Notes under the pieces: generated by a model
What the model saw: only the letters and a program-made list of their open reading frames with translations
Told to the model about the DNA's origin: nothing
The model's database searches: none
Part shown: piece by piece, positions 21,138 to 33,321 of the stretch
How positions within the stretch are numbered: position 1 is the first letter of the stretch
How the letters are laid out: every line of letters begins with the position of its first letter
Origin: Sesamum alatum
Lineage: Eukaryota > Streptophyta > Magnoliopsida > Lamiales > Pedaliaceae
DNA: 64,000 nucleotides
NCBI GenBank assembly: GCA_034509735.1
Contig: JACGWO010000006.1
Location: 14,324,645-14,388,644, forward strand
Direction of reading: 5' to 3'
Made by a program: the position numbers and the translations under genes

Positions 21138-23365
21138 TGAAGGACAAGCCGATCCGCCCGGGAGCGCGAGCGGAAGCGAGGAAGCGAGAAAAGTGCGTAA
21201 ATTTAAATCAAATTCAAAAATACGCGAATCCCAAGGGGTGTACCCTTAGGTGCTCAACCGGGCGTTCGATGTAGGATGTGTAAATATTAAAACATACATT
21301 TAAGCACATAGGGCATAGATATATAAATGAAATCAATCAAAGCGTAATAAACCGTTACCTTTGATTGTTTAGCGTATGCTCCCGGCTACTAGCGTTGTTC
21401 CTTCTCCGGAATGCTGACGAAATCCAAACGTATGGATTCTCCAAAGGTGATCCACACCACACCGGAAGAAACACACGTTCTTCTTGCTAGAAAAGAACGG
21501 GTTTAGGAAGGAATCGGTTTAAGAGAAGAACACTATGAATTAGTGTTCTCTTAAACCTACTTTGTTCTTCTTCTTGATTCAAAATCAAGTGAAGAACACA
21601 AGTGTAAGAGAGGGAGGGAGCACGAAATTTTGAGAGAGAGGAGAGGATTTTTGTCTTCTCTTTTTCCTAGAAAAAGATGAATAATGAGTCACTTATGCTT
21701 GGTGTTGTATATTCTAAATATATATACATAATTAATGTGATTATTGGAATGTGTCTAGGTTCATCCAATGATGTCTAGATTCATTCCAATCAATAACCAT
21801 TAATTCTTCAATCAAGCCTACCAAAATTTATGGTATGATCAAATCATACCAAAAGGGAAGAGCTTGATTGGAGTTGATTTGTCTCTTTCCAAAAGAGATA
21901 AGTCAACATACAACTAGCATGAAACATGGCTGATTTTGCTTCCTCCAAGGGAGCGTGTCGGCCATGTTTAATTAAGGAAAGAAGTCCAACTTCTTCCCAA
22001 TCCACATTAGGAATTATTTCTCCTCTCGGGTATAATTTAACGGACCAGGTTTTATCGTAATCCAATTACGACGAACCCAATATTAAATCCAATTTAATGT
22101 CCACTTAAATTATTCCCGTTGATCTTTTAATCCAATTAAAAGATCCAACGTCTCAACGTCTCAACTTTCCATATTTAATCGAAAATCCAATTTACCGATT
22201 AAATGAAAGCCCGATACAATATCGGCCCGTCTATCCAATGGGCTTTCCCTTAAGTAATCCAATTACTTATTTTATCCTTCGAGATTGACTTCAAGTCGAT
22301 CTCTCAACCTCCTCGGTGATTTGTGTGTGACCCTTTAGGTTCACCCTCAGCTAGACTTGGGCCCGTGTCCCACAAGGGCCCGTTACCATGGGTGGCCGTC
22401 TAGCAGCGGTCCATGACACTAGAGACTAGGTGAATTGGCGTGAACATTTAGGCGCCGATTCCGTACGGGTATGATCCTTCCGTCTACCGTCTCGCTGCCT
22501 TAGTCTAGGGTATGGAATTGGGCGTCGGTTCCCATCCTTGACTAGGCATCTATGCTTAATACTCGAGACCACGTATGCTTCATTGTGTCGACACAGGAAA
22601 CCATTCCCTGTTCGACCAACCACTGTGGCCACAGCTTCAAACAGCATGAACGTGTCTCCGAGTGCATAGGAGATACCTCTGTCACATACTGACATGGGGC
22701 GGTTCCTCTTCTTGGAATCCACCGTCCTCGCTACACATTCTGACTGCACTGGACAAGGCTTATGATAATCATCTTACAGAATGATTACCTCTCGCCAGAT
22801 CCAAGATACAGCCGTCCTGTGCACGCGACTGCCATGATCCCTCAAGTCTGAGGATTACTCCCGTACTATCGGAACCGGGGAAAAACCAATCATACCGACC
22901 AAGCCTCCAAGCTTCCATATGATGATCCCGCGAGTCAGTCCAGTCGGCTCGACCCCAGTCGACCAACCCATCAAGATTGTGTAGGCGTCCCATGCCTGTC
23001 GCCGATGAAACACGGCAGTCATCCAATGAACACGACTCTTGACGCAAGTCTCAATAGGACTCTCGATGCCCTGTCTCGAGGTCCTCGACTTGGAACGTTT
23101 CAGACCCAACTCTTAATCAGTTGGTTTCATGGCCACCATCCAATGCGTGGCCCAACTGCACGAGTTGTTATCCATGGTCTGTGGGCTTTGTTGCGATATA
23201 AGTTAAACACCATTTTAACAAATGTAAGATGAGCGCAACAAAGAAGGTACCATTGGTGACGAACACTCATCTTATTCATCACATAATAATATTACATTCA
23301 CATCAAGTTGTCGGATAGGTTACAAATTGCCAAACCTATTGGCTTTCTGGTCACCTATTCCAACA
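21138..23365 (-). repeat. Array LTR 1 (3' LTR of B)
   Basis: 2228 bp from TGAAGGACAAGCC to CCAACA, followed by the purine tract (as ATCTCCCACTTGACC). The hairpin at 21230-21250 has one broken pair (CCCTTAGG). Confidence 0.93.
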
Positions 23366-23380
23366 ATCTCCCACTTGACC
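23366..23380 (-). other. Polypurine tract of B
   Basis: ATCTCCCACTTGACC on the + strand (GGTCAAGTGGGAGAT in sense), directly next to the 3' LTR; primer for plus-strand DNA synthesis. An identical tract is at 31014-31028 in C. Confidence 0.85.
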
Positions 23381-23419
23381 TAAAGCCAATCACCCATTGA
23401 CCTCGAACCTCTTATTCAG

Positions 23420-24348
23420 ATGGTGAGTATGGGCAACTTGCGACATGGGCTTAGCAAGTGGATCTGCTATGTTTTCTGCGGAGCTGACTCGGTCCAACCG
23501 AACGTCAGTCCTGCTATCCATCTCTCTAAGTAGATGGTAGCGTCTAAGAATATGCTTGGATCGTGATGAGATCTCGGTTCCTTTGCTAGCGCTATCGCCC
23601 CGTTGTTATCATGAAAGATAATTACAGGCTTAGCAATGCTAGGTACTACATCCAACCCTTGGATGTAGCTCATCAACCAAACCACTCCTTAGCAGCTTCC
23701 AAAGCCGCTATGTATTCAAAAATCTATGGTGGAGTCCGTCGTGGTAGCCTGTTTGGAACTCTTCCAAGTAACCACGCCACCATTTAGTCTAAATACAAAA
23801 CCATACTGAGACTTGGCATCATCGTCATTCGACTAGAAGCTAGCGTCGCTATAGCCTTCCAGTATCAACCCTCCACCGCCGTAGATCAAGAACATGTCCT
23901 TAGTCCTTTTCAGGTACTTTTGGATAGTCTTGACTGCACTCCAGTGATATCGGCTAGTTACGCTCAAAGTGAAAGCCACATCAGGTCTAGTGCACTGAAC
24001 AGCATACTGTATGCTGCCTACGGCTGAAGCATAGGGGATGTCCAACATCCTTTTAAGCTCCTCATCAGTCTTAGGAGACTGCTTCTTGGATATCTTAATT
24101 CCATGCCTCATAGGAAGGAATCCTCGTTTTGAGTTCTCCATCTTGAATCTCTTCAAGACTTTCTCAATGTACGAGGACTGGGCCATTCCTAACATCTTTC
24201 TAGATCTATCCCTGTAGATCTTGATGCCAAGGATGTAGGATGCCTCGCGCATATCCTTCATGGAGAATTGCATTGACAGCCAACCTTTAGTGGTACCCAA
24301 CATCTTAGCATCATTCCCAATGAGCAAGATGTCATCCACGTAAAGCAC
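23420..24348 (-). pseudogene. Element B RT C-terminus and RNase H
   Basis: The minus-strand frame from 24348 begins LYVDDILLIGNDAK, so the YVDD box is intact. It continues with ILGIKIYRDRSRKMLG, CTRPDVAFTLSVTSRY and LEGYSDASF, then runs into a stop (a CTGGAAG-type codon reads CTAGAAG near 23835). The RNase H tail is out of frame: TATTCAAAAATCTATGG (about 23713) replaces the sister TATTCAACCTCTGTGG, and one base is missing near 23685. C carries the same two RNase H lesions. Confidence 0.85.
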
Positions 24349-25727
24349 CAGAAACGCAACTGAGCTCCCACTGATCTTCTTGTATACACAAGGATCGGAC
24401 TCGTTCTTGATGAAACCATATCCCCGTATGACTTCATCAAAACGTATGTTCCAGCTTCGGGTTTAACCCCTTTTGGCGGATCTGCTAGGGCCCAAACCTT
24501 GTTTGTACCCATCGAGTCCATCTCGGATTTCATGGCCTCAAGCCACTTGTCCGAATCGATGTCCGACATCGCTTCTCCGTACGTCTTTGGATCATTATCC
24601 AACTGACTGGTCAGGCCCAGAAATCCATACCTATCAGGTGCATGGAATACTCTGGCCGACCTACGGAGGACTGGAACAATATCAGTGGGAACCACTGGCT
24701 CAGATATCACAGCCGCCTCATGGGGTACCTCACTTGATTCCTCAAGGAGTACCTCATCGCGTCGACTATCCGATGGAAGACCTTTTTCCAAGAACACTGT
24801 GTTTCGCGAGACTAAAACCTTTTGCTCGGAGGGATCATAGAAATAATACCCTGCAGTTTCTTTCGGATAGCCGATGAACCTGCATAAACTAGATCTTGAG
24901 TCCAGTTTATCTCCCACTAATCTCTTGATATATGCGGGGCAACCCCACACTTTCAAGTATTTGTAGGAGGCAGGCTTGCCATGCCATATCTCATATGGCG
25001 TCTGGGAAACCTTTTTAGATGGCGCCAAGTTCAAAACTTTGGCTGCCGTCTCAAAAGCGTATCCCCAGAAGGAAAGGGGTAGTTCGGTAAAACTCATCAT
25101 GGATCGGACCATGTCCAACAAGGTTCGTTTCCTCCTTTTAGATACACCATTAAGCTGCGGTGTTCCAGGAGGGGTCCACTGAGAGAGAATCTCATTCTCT
25201 TTTAGATAATCAGTAAACTCACCAGTCAAATACTCTCCACCTCGGTCCGACCGAAGGGCTTTGATCTTTCGACCGGTTTGGTTCTTTACTTCAAGTCTGT
25301 ATTCCTTAAACCTTCCAAAGGCTTCAGACTTGTACCTCATCAGGTAAGCATAACCATACCGTGAGTGATCATCGGTAAAGGTTATGAAGTACGAGTACCC
25401 ACCTCTAGCCTGAGTATTTAGTGGACCACAGACATCTGTATGGATCAAATCCAACAGACCACTGGCTAGCGTACTTTGTCCAACAAAGGGTTTCTTGGTC
25501 ATCTTTCCCTTTAGACAGGATTCGCAGGTTGGTAGGTTGTCCAAATCGTCTATTTCTAGACTCTTTGAGTCCACCAACCTTCTTATCCTATCTTTAGAGA
25601 TATGAGTTAACCTCGCATGCCATATCTGTGCGTTATTATGATCATCATGTTTTCGTTTGTGTTCTGCAGTCATAATCCAATTAGACTGTTGAAGTATGTA
25701 CAGACCGTTGACCAATGTACCAAGCAA
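24258..25727 (-). pseudogene. Element B integrase and RT N-terminus (RT core deleted)
   Basis: A 489-codon frame. The integrase zinc finger HARLTH...CESCLKGK, HTDVCGPL and LRSDRGGEY are present, but the third catalytic residue is changed: GVSKRRK where C and D have GVSERRN. The integrase C-terminus (VWGCPAYIKRLVGDKLDSRSSL) follows, then the RT entry (MDSMGTNKVWALADPPKGVKP). At about 24455 the sequence jumps to RYDFIK-type sequence, a deletion of about 340 bp relative to D (59812-60151). That removes KARLVAKGYTQ and the DVKTAFLNG catalytic block. Confidence 0.9.
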
Positions 25728-26936
25728 ATGAGAAATACCATCTTTGATAATGAAAAAACCGTTTTTATTGATGGTAAATTCATATCCCTCCTTATCAAGG
25801 ACCGGATGGAAACAATGTTTTTAATCATGCTAGGTACATAGAAACAGTAGTTCAGTACAATCCTAACATGACTACTAATGGCTAACTCTAGTGATCCTAC
25901 GGCCTCCGCAGCAACGGCCTTGCCATCGCCTAGCCTCAGGATCATCTCATCCTTGGTTAGCCTTCTGCTTCTTTGCAGTGCCTGCAAATCATTGCAGATG
26001 TGAGCACCACACCCGGTATCCAATACCCATGAAGCAGAATTAGTAATCATATTAACTTCAACCACAAACACACCTGGGTTGGAGAGGAGTTGTGGGCACT
26101 CCCTCTTCCAATGCCCTTTCCCTTGGCAATGCATGCAGACATCATTTGCCTTGGACCGCTGAGAACCACGGGTCTTCCCTTTCCCTTTGCTCGGTCCAAC
26201 CGGAGCAACAGGGACCCCCAGAGCGCGAGCAGGGGCCGCAACCGTCTTCCCTTTGCCCTTCTTCCTCTTCCAGCGTCCGGCCCTCTTGCCATTCGCCTTG
26301 GAGGTTGAAGCCTCTCCTATCAATACCGCCGGCGCCGACTTGTGGGTCGTTGCCTCGTATTGGACCAGCATGTTGATCAACTCATGAATAGACTTCTCAA
26401 GTCCGTTCATGTTGTAGTTTACAACAAACGGGTCATAGGATGGAGGAAGCGACTGGAGGATCACGTCAATGTACGTGTCATTGTTAAGCCCAGCTTTAAG
26501 GTCCTCGAGTTTCTCCACTAGGGAGAGTATCTTGACCCCATGACTCTGTACAGACGCTCCTTCAGCGAGCTCGGTGCCAAAGAATGCTTTTGTGGCGGCA
26601 TATCTAATATGCCTATCCGGAACCGCATAAACCTCGTTCATGCGGAGCATTATGGCGGAGACGTTGTCCAGCCTCTCATACTGCTTCTGGATGTCGTTAG
26701 ACATCGAAGCCAGTATGATACTGCGTACTTTCCGGTTATCCTCATGCCATTTCTCGAACGTCAAACGTTCTTCAGGCGTGGACCCCTCCAGTAAGTTGCT
26801 CGGTGGCGGCTCGTCCAAGACGTAGCCTTGGTTCTCGAAACCGAGGACAATCCTCAAGTTTCTCAGCCAGTCCGAGTAGTTCGTTCCGTTGAATTTGTTT
26901 AGTCTCAAGAATCATAGTTAACGGGTTCTTAGACAT
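25670..26936 (-). pseudogene. Element B Gag and protease
   Basis: The gag ATG ends at 26936 (MSKNP). An extra T in GAATTTGTTTAGTCTC near 26900 (C lacks it) breaks the first codons; the long frame runs from 26908. It contains NKFNGTNYSDWLRNLRIVL, YAVPDRHIRYAATKAFFGTEL, a Lys-rich linker, the zinc knuckle CMHCQGKGHWKRECP and the protease site WVLDTGCGAHICND. The frame is lost after the protease by a missing G near 25802. Confidence 0.9.
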
Positions 26937-28777
26937 ATCTACATTAATGAAAATGTAAAGCAGAAATTAGCAGATGATGGTAATATTATTGTTCAAGTTG
27001 AAGACTTGGTGTTTTAGTCTTTAACCCTCCCACTATTTATACGAAAGTCCGCCACTCTCAAGCGGAGTTTCGGGAAACCATTTCCTAGTGGGCTTGGGAT
27101 CCACAAGCGTAATCTCCATGCCCCGCTTTTACGATTCACATGAAGAAGACCTTGTGGGAGATATCCAATATCATTCTCATCCAATGAGATTCCCAAGATA
27201 TTTTGCCTCACTTATTCGCATGGTTCGAGGACTCCAAGCGAACCATGTTACTCAGTGTTAGGCCCGACCCATCAACCAAATCATACCTCAAACTGTCGCC
27301 CCCCACGACTCGTGAGACAGGGAAACAGCGAGCGCAGTCTTTTTGTTCACAACAATAGTGCAGCTTTCCCCTAGTCCAAGTGTGCCACGACTCGTGAGAC
27401 CACACTTGGGTAGTGGTAGCTTCCTCACCACATTGCTGTGGATGGAAGGCTCGGACAGACCAAAATACCATTTTGATCCAAGTCCGTTCTGGGCCTAATA
27501 TTTAATTTGGTCCAACCAAATGAGAGTTTGTGTATGACCGAGACCTCATCACATTATTGTGTTTTAGCATGCATAAATATCCAATATTTAAAGCGATAAA
27601 TAAAGACGCCGCATGCAGAAAACATAGCATACCCCTGTTAGGATGATCACAGGCCCAACCTATGCGACCCACTGAGCCCGCAGTGAGTCTATGGTCTGTC
27701 TAGGGTGGTCCTAAATTATTACAATAATAATAAACCCATTGTCATTCCAATGGGCCTTGAAGTGCTTCTTGTTTCACGCCTTGATGCTCCTCCTTGGGGT
27801 CTCCGACTCCAATTGCTTGTTAAAATTGAACCTCACCAATCCTATCTACTCTCATTACAACTGAAAGTAATAATCGGTAATAAAGAAAACAAGCCTTAAC
27901 ATCATGAGGCTGAAAATACGGGAGATGATAGTCCCAAAAACAAGAGGCACGAAGGCCCCACCCAACAGAAAATAAATAAACATTCATTCATCCATACACA
28001 AGGTCTAGGGCTTTGTGATTATCCCATGTTGATTCCATCAACTCACATATAACATAATTATTCCAAATAATGATGCAATAAAACCAATGGATATTCCAAA
28101 TATCCAAGTGATGTCCAACATCATAAAAGCATAAACATATAAATAATATGCAAAATTCAAATTTCAAATTTAATGGACATTTTACACAATGCATCCAATA
28201 CATGTGTTAATCCCAAATTAATTAAGCAAATTTAATTCAAGGAATAATTCAATTATCCCAAAATCAAAAATGCAAAATTAACATATTTTCAGAATACCGT
28301 GCAGCAAATAAAAAAAATCAAATTTTCCGGAAAAAGTCGAAAAACGGCACAAAACGGCCCAGCTGTTGTGCTGGCCGGCCGGCCGCGCGCACAGGGCAGC
28401 GCGCGCGCGCACAGAGCGCGCAGGATGCCGCGCGCTGGCCCTCGGCCAGCAGCGGCCGGCTCCGCACAGCACGCGCGCGCTGGCCGTAGCTCAGCGCGCG
28501 CAGGCGCCTGCCTGCGCGCGGCCACTGCCGGCCCGACCAATTTTTTTTTTTTTTTTTTAAACTGTTTCAGCACAATAATATTAATAATATTCTGAAAATA
28601 AGCATGCAATTTTAGATCCAATCTAGCAAAATTAAGCATGCCAAAAGTCCATTAAATCCAAACAATTGAATCATCATATTATTCATATATTTATGTAATC
28701 TAACATGCCAATAAAGCCATTTAAAAGCAAGTAGATCATGCCAAACACATAGATCTATGCCCCTTACATCGAACCGG
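26937..28777 (-). other. Element B leader
   Basis: About 1.84 kb between primer site and gag. In sense order: primer site, AT-rich stretch, an A18 tract (28541-28558 as T), a GC-rich block (about 28366-28538, many GCGCGC), an AT-rich middle, the paired CTCACGAGTCGTG motif, and the conserved blocks before gag. No supported gene. Confidence 0.8.
27304..27398 (-). promoter_or_regulatory. Paired CTCACGAGTCGTG motif, B leader
   Basis: CACGACTCGTGAG at 27304-27316 and 27386-27398 (spacing 82 bp). Confidence 0.55.
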
Positions 28778-28789
28778 GCTCTGATACCA
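28778..28789 (-). other. Primer binding site of B
   Basis: GCTCTGATACCA on the + strand, i.e. TGGTATCAGAGC in sense, complementary to the 3' end of plant initiator tRNA-Met. Two bases separate it from the LTR. Confidence 0.9.
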
Positions 28790-28791
28790 CT

Positions 28792-31013
28792 TGAAGGACA
28801 AGCGGATCCGCCCGGAGCGCGAGCGGAAGCGAGAAAAGCGAGAAAAGTGCGTAAATTTAAATCAAATTCAAAATACGCGAATCCCAAGGGGTGTACCCTT
28901 GGGTGCTCAACCGGGCGTTCGATGTAGGATGTGTAAATATTGAAACATACATTTAAGCACATAGGGCATAGATATATAAATGAAATCAATCAAAGCGTAA
29001 TAAACCGTTACCTTTGATTGTTTAGCGTATGCTCCCGGCTACTTGCGTTGTTCCTTCTCCGGAATGCTCACGAAATCCAAACGTATGGATTCTCCAAAGG
29101 TGATCCACACCACACCGGAAGAAACACACGTTCTTCTTGCTAGAAAAGAACGGGTTTAGGAAGGAATCGGTTTAAGAGAAGAATACTATGAATTAGTGTT
29201 CTCTTAAACCTACTTTGTTCTTCTTCTTGATTCAAAATCAAGTGAAGAACACAAGTGTAAGAGAGGGAGGGAGCACGAAATTTTGAGAGAGAGACAGGAT
29301 TTTTGTCTTCTCTTTTTCCTAGAAAAAGATGAATAATGAATCACTTATGCTTGGTGTTGTATATTCTAATATATATACATAATTAATGTGATTATTGGAA
29401 TGTGTCTAGGTTCATCTAATGATGTCTAGATTCATTCCAATCAATAACCATTAATTCTTCAATCAAGCCTACCAAAATTTATGGTATGATCAATTCATAC
29501 CAAAAGGGAAGAGCTTGATTGGAGTTGATTTGTCTCTTTCCAAAAGAGATAAGTCAACATACCACCTAGCATGAAACATGGCTGATTTTGCTTCCTCCAA
29601 GGGAGCGTGTCAGCCATCATGTTTAATTAAGGAAAGAATGCCAACTTCTTCCCATTCCAAATTAGGAATTATTTCTATTCTCGGGTATAATTTAACGGAC
29701 CGGGTTTTATCGTAATCCAATTACGACGAACCCAATATTAAATCCAATTTAATGTCCACTTAAATTATTCCCGTTGATCTTTTAATCCAATTAAAAGATC
29801 TAACGTCTCAACTTTCCATATTTAATCGAAAATCCAATTTACCGATTAAATGAAAGCCCGATACAATATCGGCCCGTCCATCCAATGGACTTTCCCTTAA
29901 GTAATCCAATTACTTATTTTATCCTTCGAGATTGACTCCAAGTCGATCTCTCAACCTCCTCGGTGATTTGTGTGTGACCCTTTAGGTTCACCCTCAGCTA
30001 GACTTGGGCCCGTGTCCCACAAGGGCCCGTTACCATGGGTGGCCGTCTAGCAACGGTCCATGGCACTAGAGACTAGGTGAATTGGCGTGAACATTTAGGC
30101 GCCGATTCCGTACGGGTACGATCCTTCCGTCTACCGTCTCCCGGCCTTAGTCTAGGGTATGGAATTGGCCGTCGGTTCCCATCCTTGACTAGGCATCTAT
30201 GCTTAATACTCGAGACCACGTATGCTTCATTGCGTCGACACAGGAAACCATTCCCTGTTCGACCAACCACTGTGGCCACAGCTTCAAACAGCATGAACGT
30301 GTCTCCGAGTGCATAGGAGATACCTCTGTCACATACTGACAGGGGACGGATCCTCTTCTTGGAATCCACCGTCCTCGCTACACATTCTGACTGCACTGGA
30401 CAAGGCTTATGATAATCATCTTACAGAATGATTACCTCTCGCCAGATCCAAGATACAGCCGTCCTGTGCACGCGACTGCCATGATCCCTCAAGTCTGAGG
30501 ATTACTCCCGTACTATCGGAACCGGGGAAAACCAATCATACCGACCAAGCCTCCAAGGCTTCCATATGATGATCCCCGCGAGTCAGTCTAGTCGGCTCGA
30601 CCCCAGTCGACCAACCCATCAAGATCGTGTAGGCGTCCCATGCCTGTCGCCGATGAAACACGGCACTCATCCAATGAACACGACTCTTGACGCAAGTCTC
30701 AATAGGACTCTCGATGCCCTGTCTCGAGGTCCTCGACTTGGAACGTTTCAGACCCAACTCTTAATCAGTTGGTTTCATGACCACCATCCAATGCGTGGCC
30801 CAACTGCACGAGTTGTTATCCATGGTCTGTGGGCTTTGTTGCGATATAAGTTAAACACCATTTTAACAAATGTAAGATGAGCGCAACAAAGAAGGTACCA
30901 TTGGTGACGAACACTCATCTTATTCATCACATAATAATATTACATTCACATCAAGTTGTCGGATAGGTTACAAATTGCCAAACCTATTGGCTTTCTGGTC
31001 ACCTATTCCAACA
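28792..31013 (-). repeat. Array LTR 2, shared by B and C
   Basis: 2222 bp, TGAAGG to CCAACA. Its left side joins B's primer site and its right side C's polypurine tract, so it serves as 5' LTR of B and 3' LTR of C. Hairpin 28883-28903, TATA-like region about 29369-29378, CCATGG block about 30028-30079, CTGTGGCCACAG 30270-30281. Confidence 0.93.
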
Positions 31014-31059
31014 ATCTCCCACTTGACCTAAAGCCAATCACCCATTGACCTCGAACCTC

Positions 31060-31995
31060 TTATTCAGATGGTGAGTATGGCAACTTGCGACATGGGCTTA
31101 GCAAGTGGATCTGCTATGTTTTCTGCGGAGCTGACTCGGTCCAACCGAACGTCAGTCCTGCTATCCATCTCTCTAAGTAGATGGTAGCGTCTAAGAATAT
31201 GCTTGGATCGTGATGAGATCTCGGTTCCTTTGCTAGCACTATCGCCCCGTTGTTATCATGAAAGATAATTACAGGCTTAGCAATGCTAGGTACTACATCC
31301 AACCCTTGGATGTAGCTCATCAACCAAACCACTCCTTAGCAGCTTCCAAAGCCGCTATGTATTCAAAAATCTATGGTGGAGTCCGTCGTGGTAGCCTATC
31401 TGGAACTCTTCCAAGTAACCACGCCACCATTTAGTCTAAATACAAAACCATACTGAGACTTGGCATCATCGTCATTCGACTGGAAGCTAGCGTCGCTATA
31501 GCCTTCCAGTATCAACCCTCCACCGCCGTAGATCAAGAACATGTCCTTAGTCCTTTTCAGGTACTTTTGGATAGTCTTAACTGCACTCCAGTGATATCGG
31601 CTAGTTACGCTCAAAGCGAAAGCCACATCAGGTCTAGTGCACTGAACAACATACTGTATGCTGCCTACGGCTGAAGCATAGGGGATGTCCAACATCCTTT
31701 TAAGCTCCTCATCAGTCTTAGGAGACTGCTTCTTGGATATCTTAATTCCATGCCTCATAGGAAGGAATCCTCGTTTTGAGTTCTCCATCGTGAATCTCTT
31801 CAAGACTTTCTCAATGTACGAGGACTGGGCCATTCCTAACATCCTTCTAGATCTATCCTTGTAGATCTTGATGCCAAGGATGTAGGATGCCTCGCCCATA
31901 TCCTTCATGGAGAATTGCATTGACAGCCAACCTTTAGTGGTACCCAACATCTTAGCATCATTCCCAATGAGCAAGATGTCATCCACGTAAAGCAC
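31060..31995 (-). pseudogene. Element C RT C-terminus and RNase H
   Basis: The frame from 31995 (LYVDDILLIGNDAK) runs through ILGIKIYKDRSRRMLG, FALSVTSRYHW and LEGYSDASFQSNDDDAKSQYGFVFRLNGGVVTWKSSR. It then hits the same RNase H frameshift region (TATTCAAAAATCTATGG) as B. The last fragment (31332-31114) holds IIFHDNNGAIVLAKE. One step better preserved than B but still broken. Confidence 0.87.
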
Positions 31996-32062
31996 CAGAA
32001 ACTCAACTGAGCTCCCACTGATCTTCTTGTATACACAAGGATCGGACTCGTTCTTGATGAAA

Positions 32063-33321
32063 TCATATATCCCCGTATGACTTCATCAAAACGTATGTTC
32101 CAGCTTCGGGTTTAACCCCTTTTGGTGGATCTGCTAGGGTCCAAACCTTGTTTGTACCCATCGAGTCCATCTCGGATTTCATGGCCTCAAGCCACTTGTC
32201 CGAATCGATGTCCGACATCGCTTCTCCGTACGTCTTTGGATCATTATCCAACTGACTGGTCAGGCCAGAAATCCATACCTATCATGTGCATGGAATACTC
32301 TGGCCGACCTACGGAGGACAGGAACAATATCAGTGGGAACCACTGGCTCAGATGTCACAGCCGCCTCATGGGGTACCTCACTTGATTCCTCAAGGAGTAC
32401 CTTATCGCGTCGACTATCCGATGGAAGACCTTTTTCCAAGAACACTGCGTTTCGCGAGACAAAAACCTTTTGCTCGGAGGGATCATAGAAATAATACCCT
32501 GCAGTTTCTTTCGGATAGCCGATGAACCTGCATAAACTAGACCTCGAGTCCAGTTTATCTCCCACTAATCTCTTGATATATGCGGGGCAACCCCACACTT
32601 TCAAGTATTTGTAGGAGGCAGGCTTGCCATGCCATATCTCATATGGCGTCTGGGAAACCTTTTTAGATGGCGCCAAGTTCAAAACTTTGGCCGCCGTCTC
32701 AAGAGCGTATCCCCAAAAGGAAAGGGGTAGTTCGGTAAAACTCATCATGGATCGGACCATGTCCAACAAGGTCCGATTCCTCCTTTCAGATACACCATTA
32801 AGCTGCGGTGTTCCAGGAGGGGTCCACTGAGAGAGAATCTCATTCTCTTTTAGATAATCAGTAAACTCACCACTCAAATACTCTCCACCTCGGTCCGACC
32901 GAAGGGCTTTGATCTTTCGACCGGTTTGGTTCTTTACTTCAAGTCTGTATTCCTTAAACCTTCCAAAGGCTTCAGACTTGTACCTCATCAGGTAAACATA
33001 ACCATACCGTGAGTGATCATCGGTAAAGGTTATGAAGTACGAGTACCCACCTCTAGCCTGAGTATTTAGTGGACCACAGACATCTGTATGGATCAAATCC
33101 AACAGACCACTGGCTAGCGTACTTTGTCCAACAAAGGGTTTCTTGGTCATCTTTCCCTTTAGACAGGATTCGCAGGTCGGTAGGTTGTCCAAATCGTCTA
33201 TTTCTAGACTCTTTGAGTCCACCAACCTTCTTATCCTATCTTTAGAGATATGACTTAACCTCGCATGCCATATCTGTGCGTTATTATGATCATAATGTTT
33301 TCGTTTGTGTTCTGCAGTCAT
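32063..33321 (-). pseudogene. Element C integrase and RT N-terminus (RT core deleted)
   Basis: The integrase frame (33321-32260) is intact through the zinc finger HARLSH...CESCLKGK, HTDVCGPL, LRSDRGGEYLSGEF and GVSERRNRTLL, so all three catalytic residues are present. A Trp codon just upstream reads TAG (near 33325), and a frameshift near 32260 separates the RT entry (32251-32063, DNDPKTYGEAMSDIDSDKWLEAM). The RT core is deleted at the identical junction as in B (CTTCGGG joined to TTTAACCCC, about 32110). Confidence 0.9.

Noticed and set aside
28541..28558. Poly-T run as the tail of a retroposed sequence (SINE/LINE)
   Set aside because: Present at the same place in both B and C leaders with no TSD around it; part of the element leader.
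28289..28639. Open frames on both strands in the GC-rich leader of B (also 35930-36304 in C)
   Set aside because: Ala/Arg-rich low-complexity translations, differing between B and C by frameshifts; no family resemblance.
28778..28789. Possible tRNA gene fragment (GCTCTGATACCA)
   Set aside because: Only the 12-bp primer binding site complementary to a tRNA 3' end is present; no cloverleaf around it.
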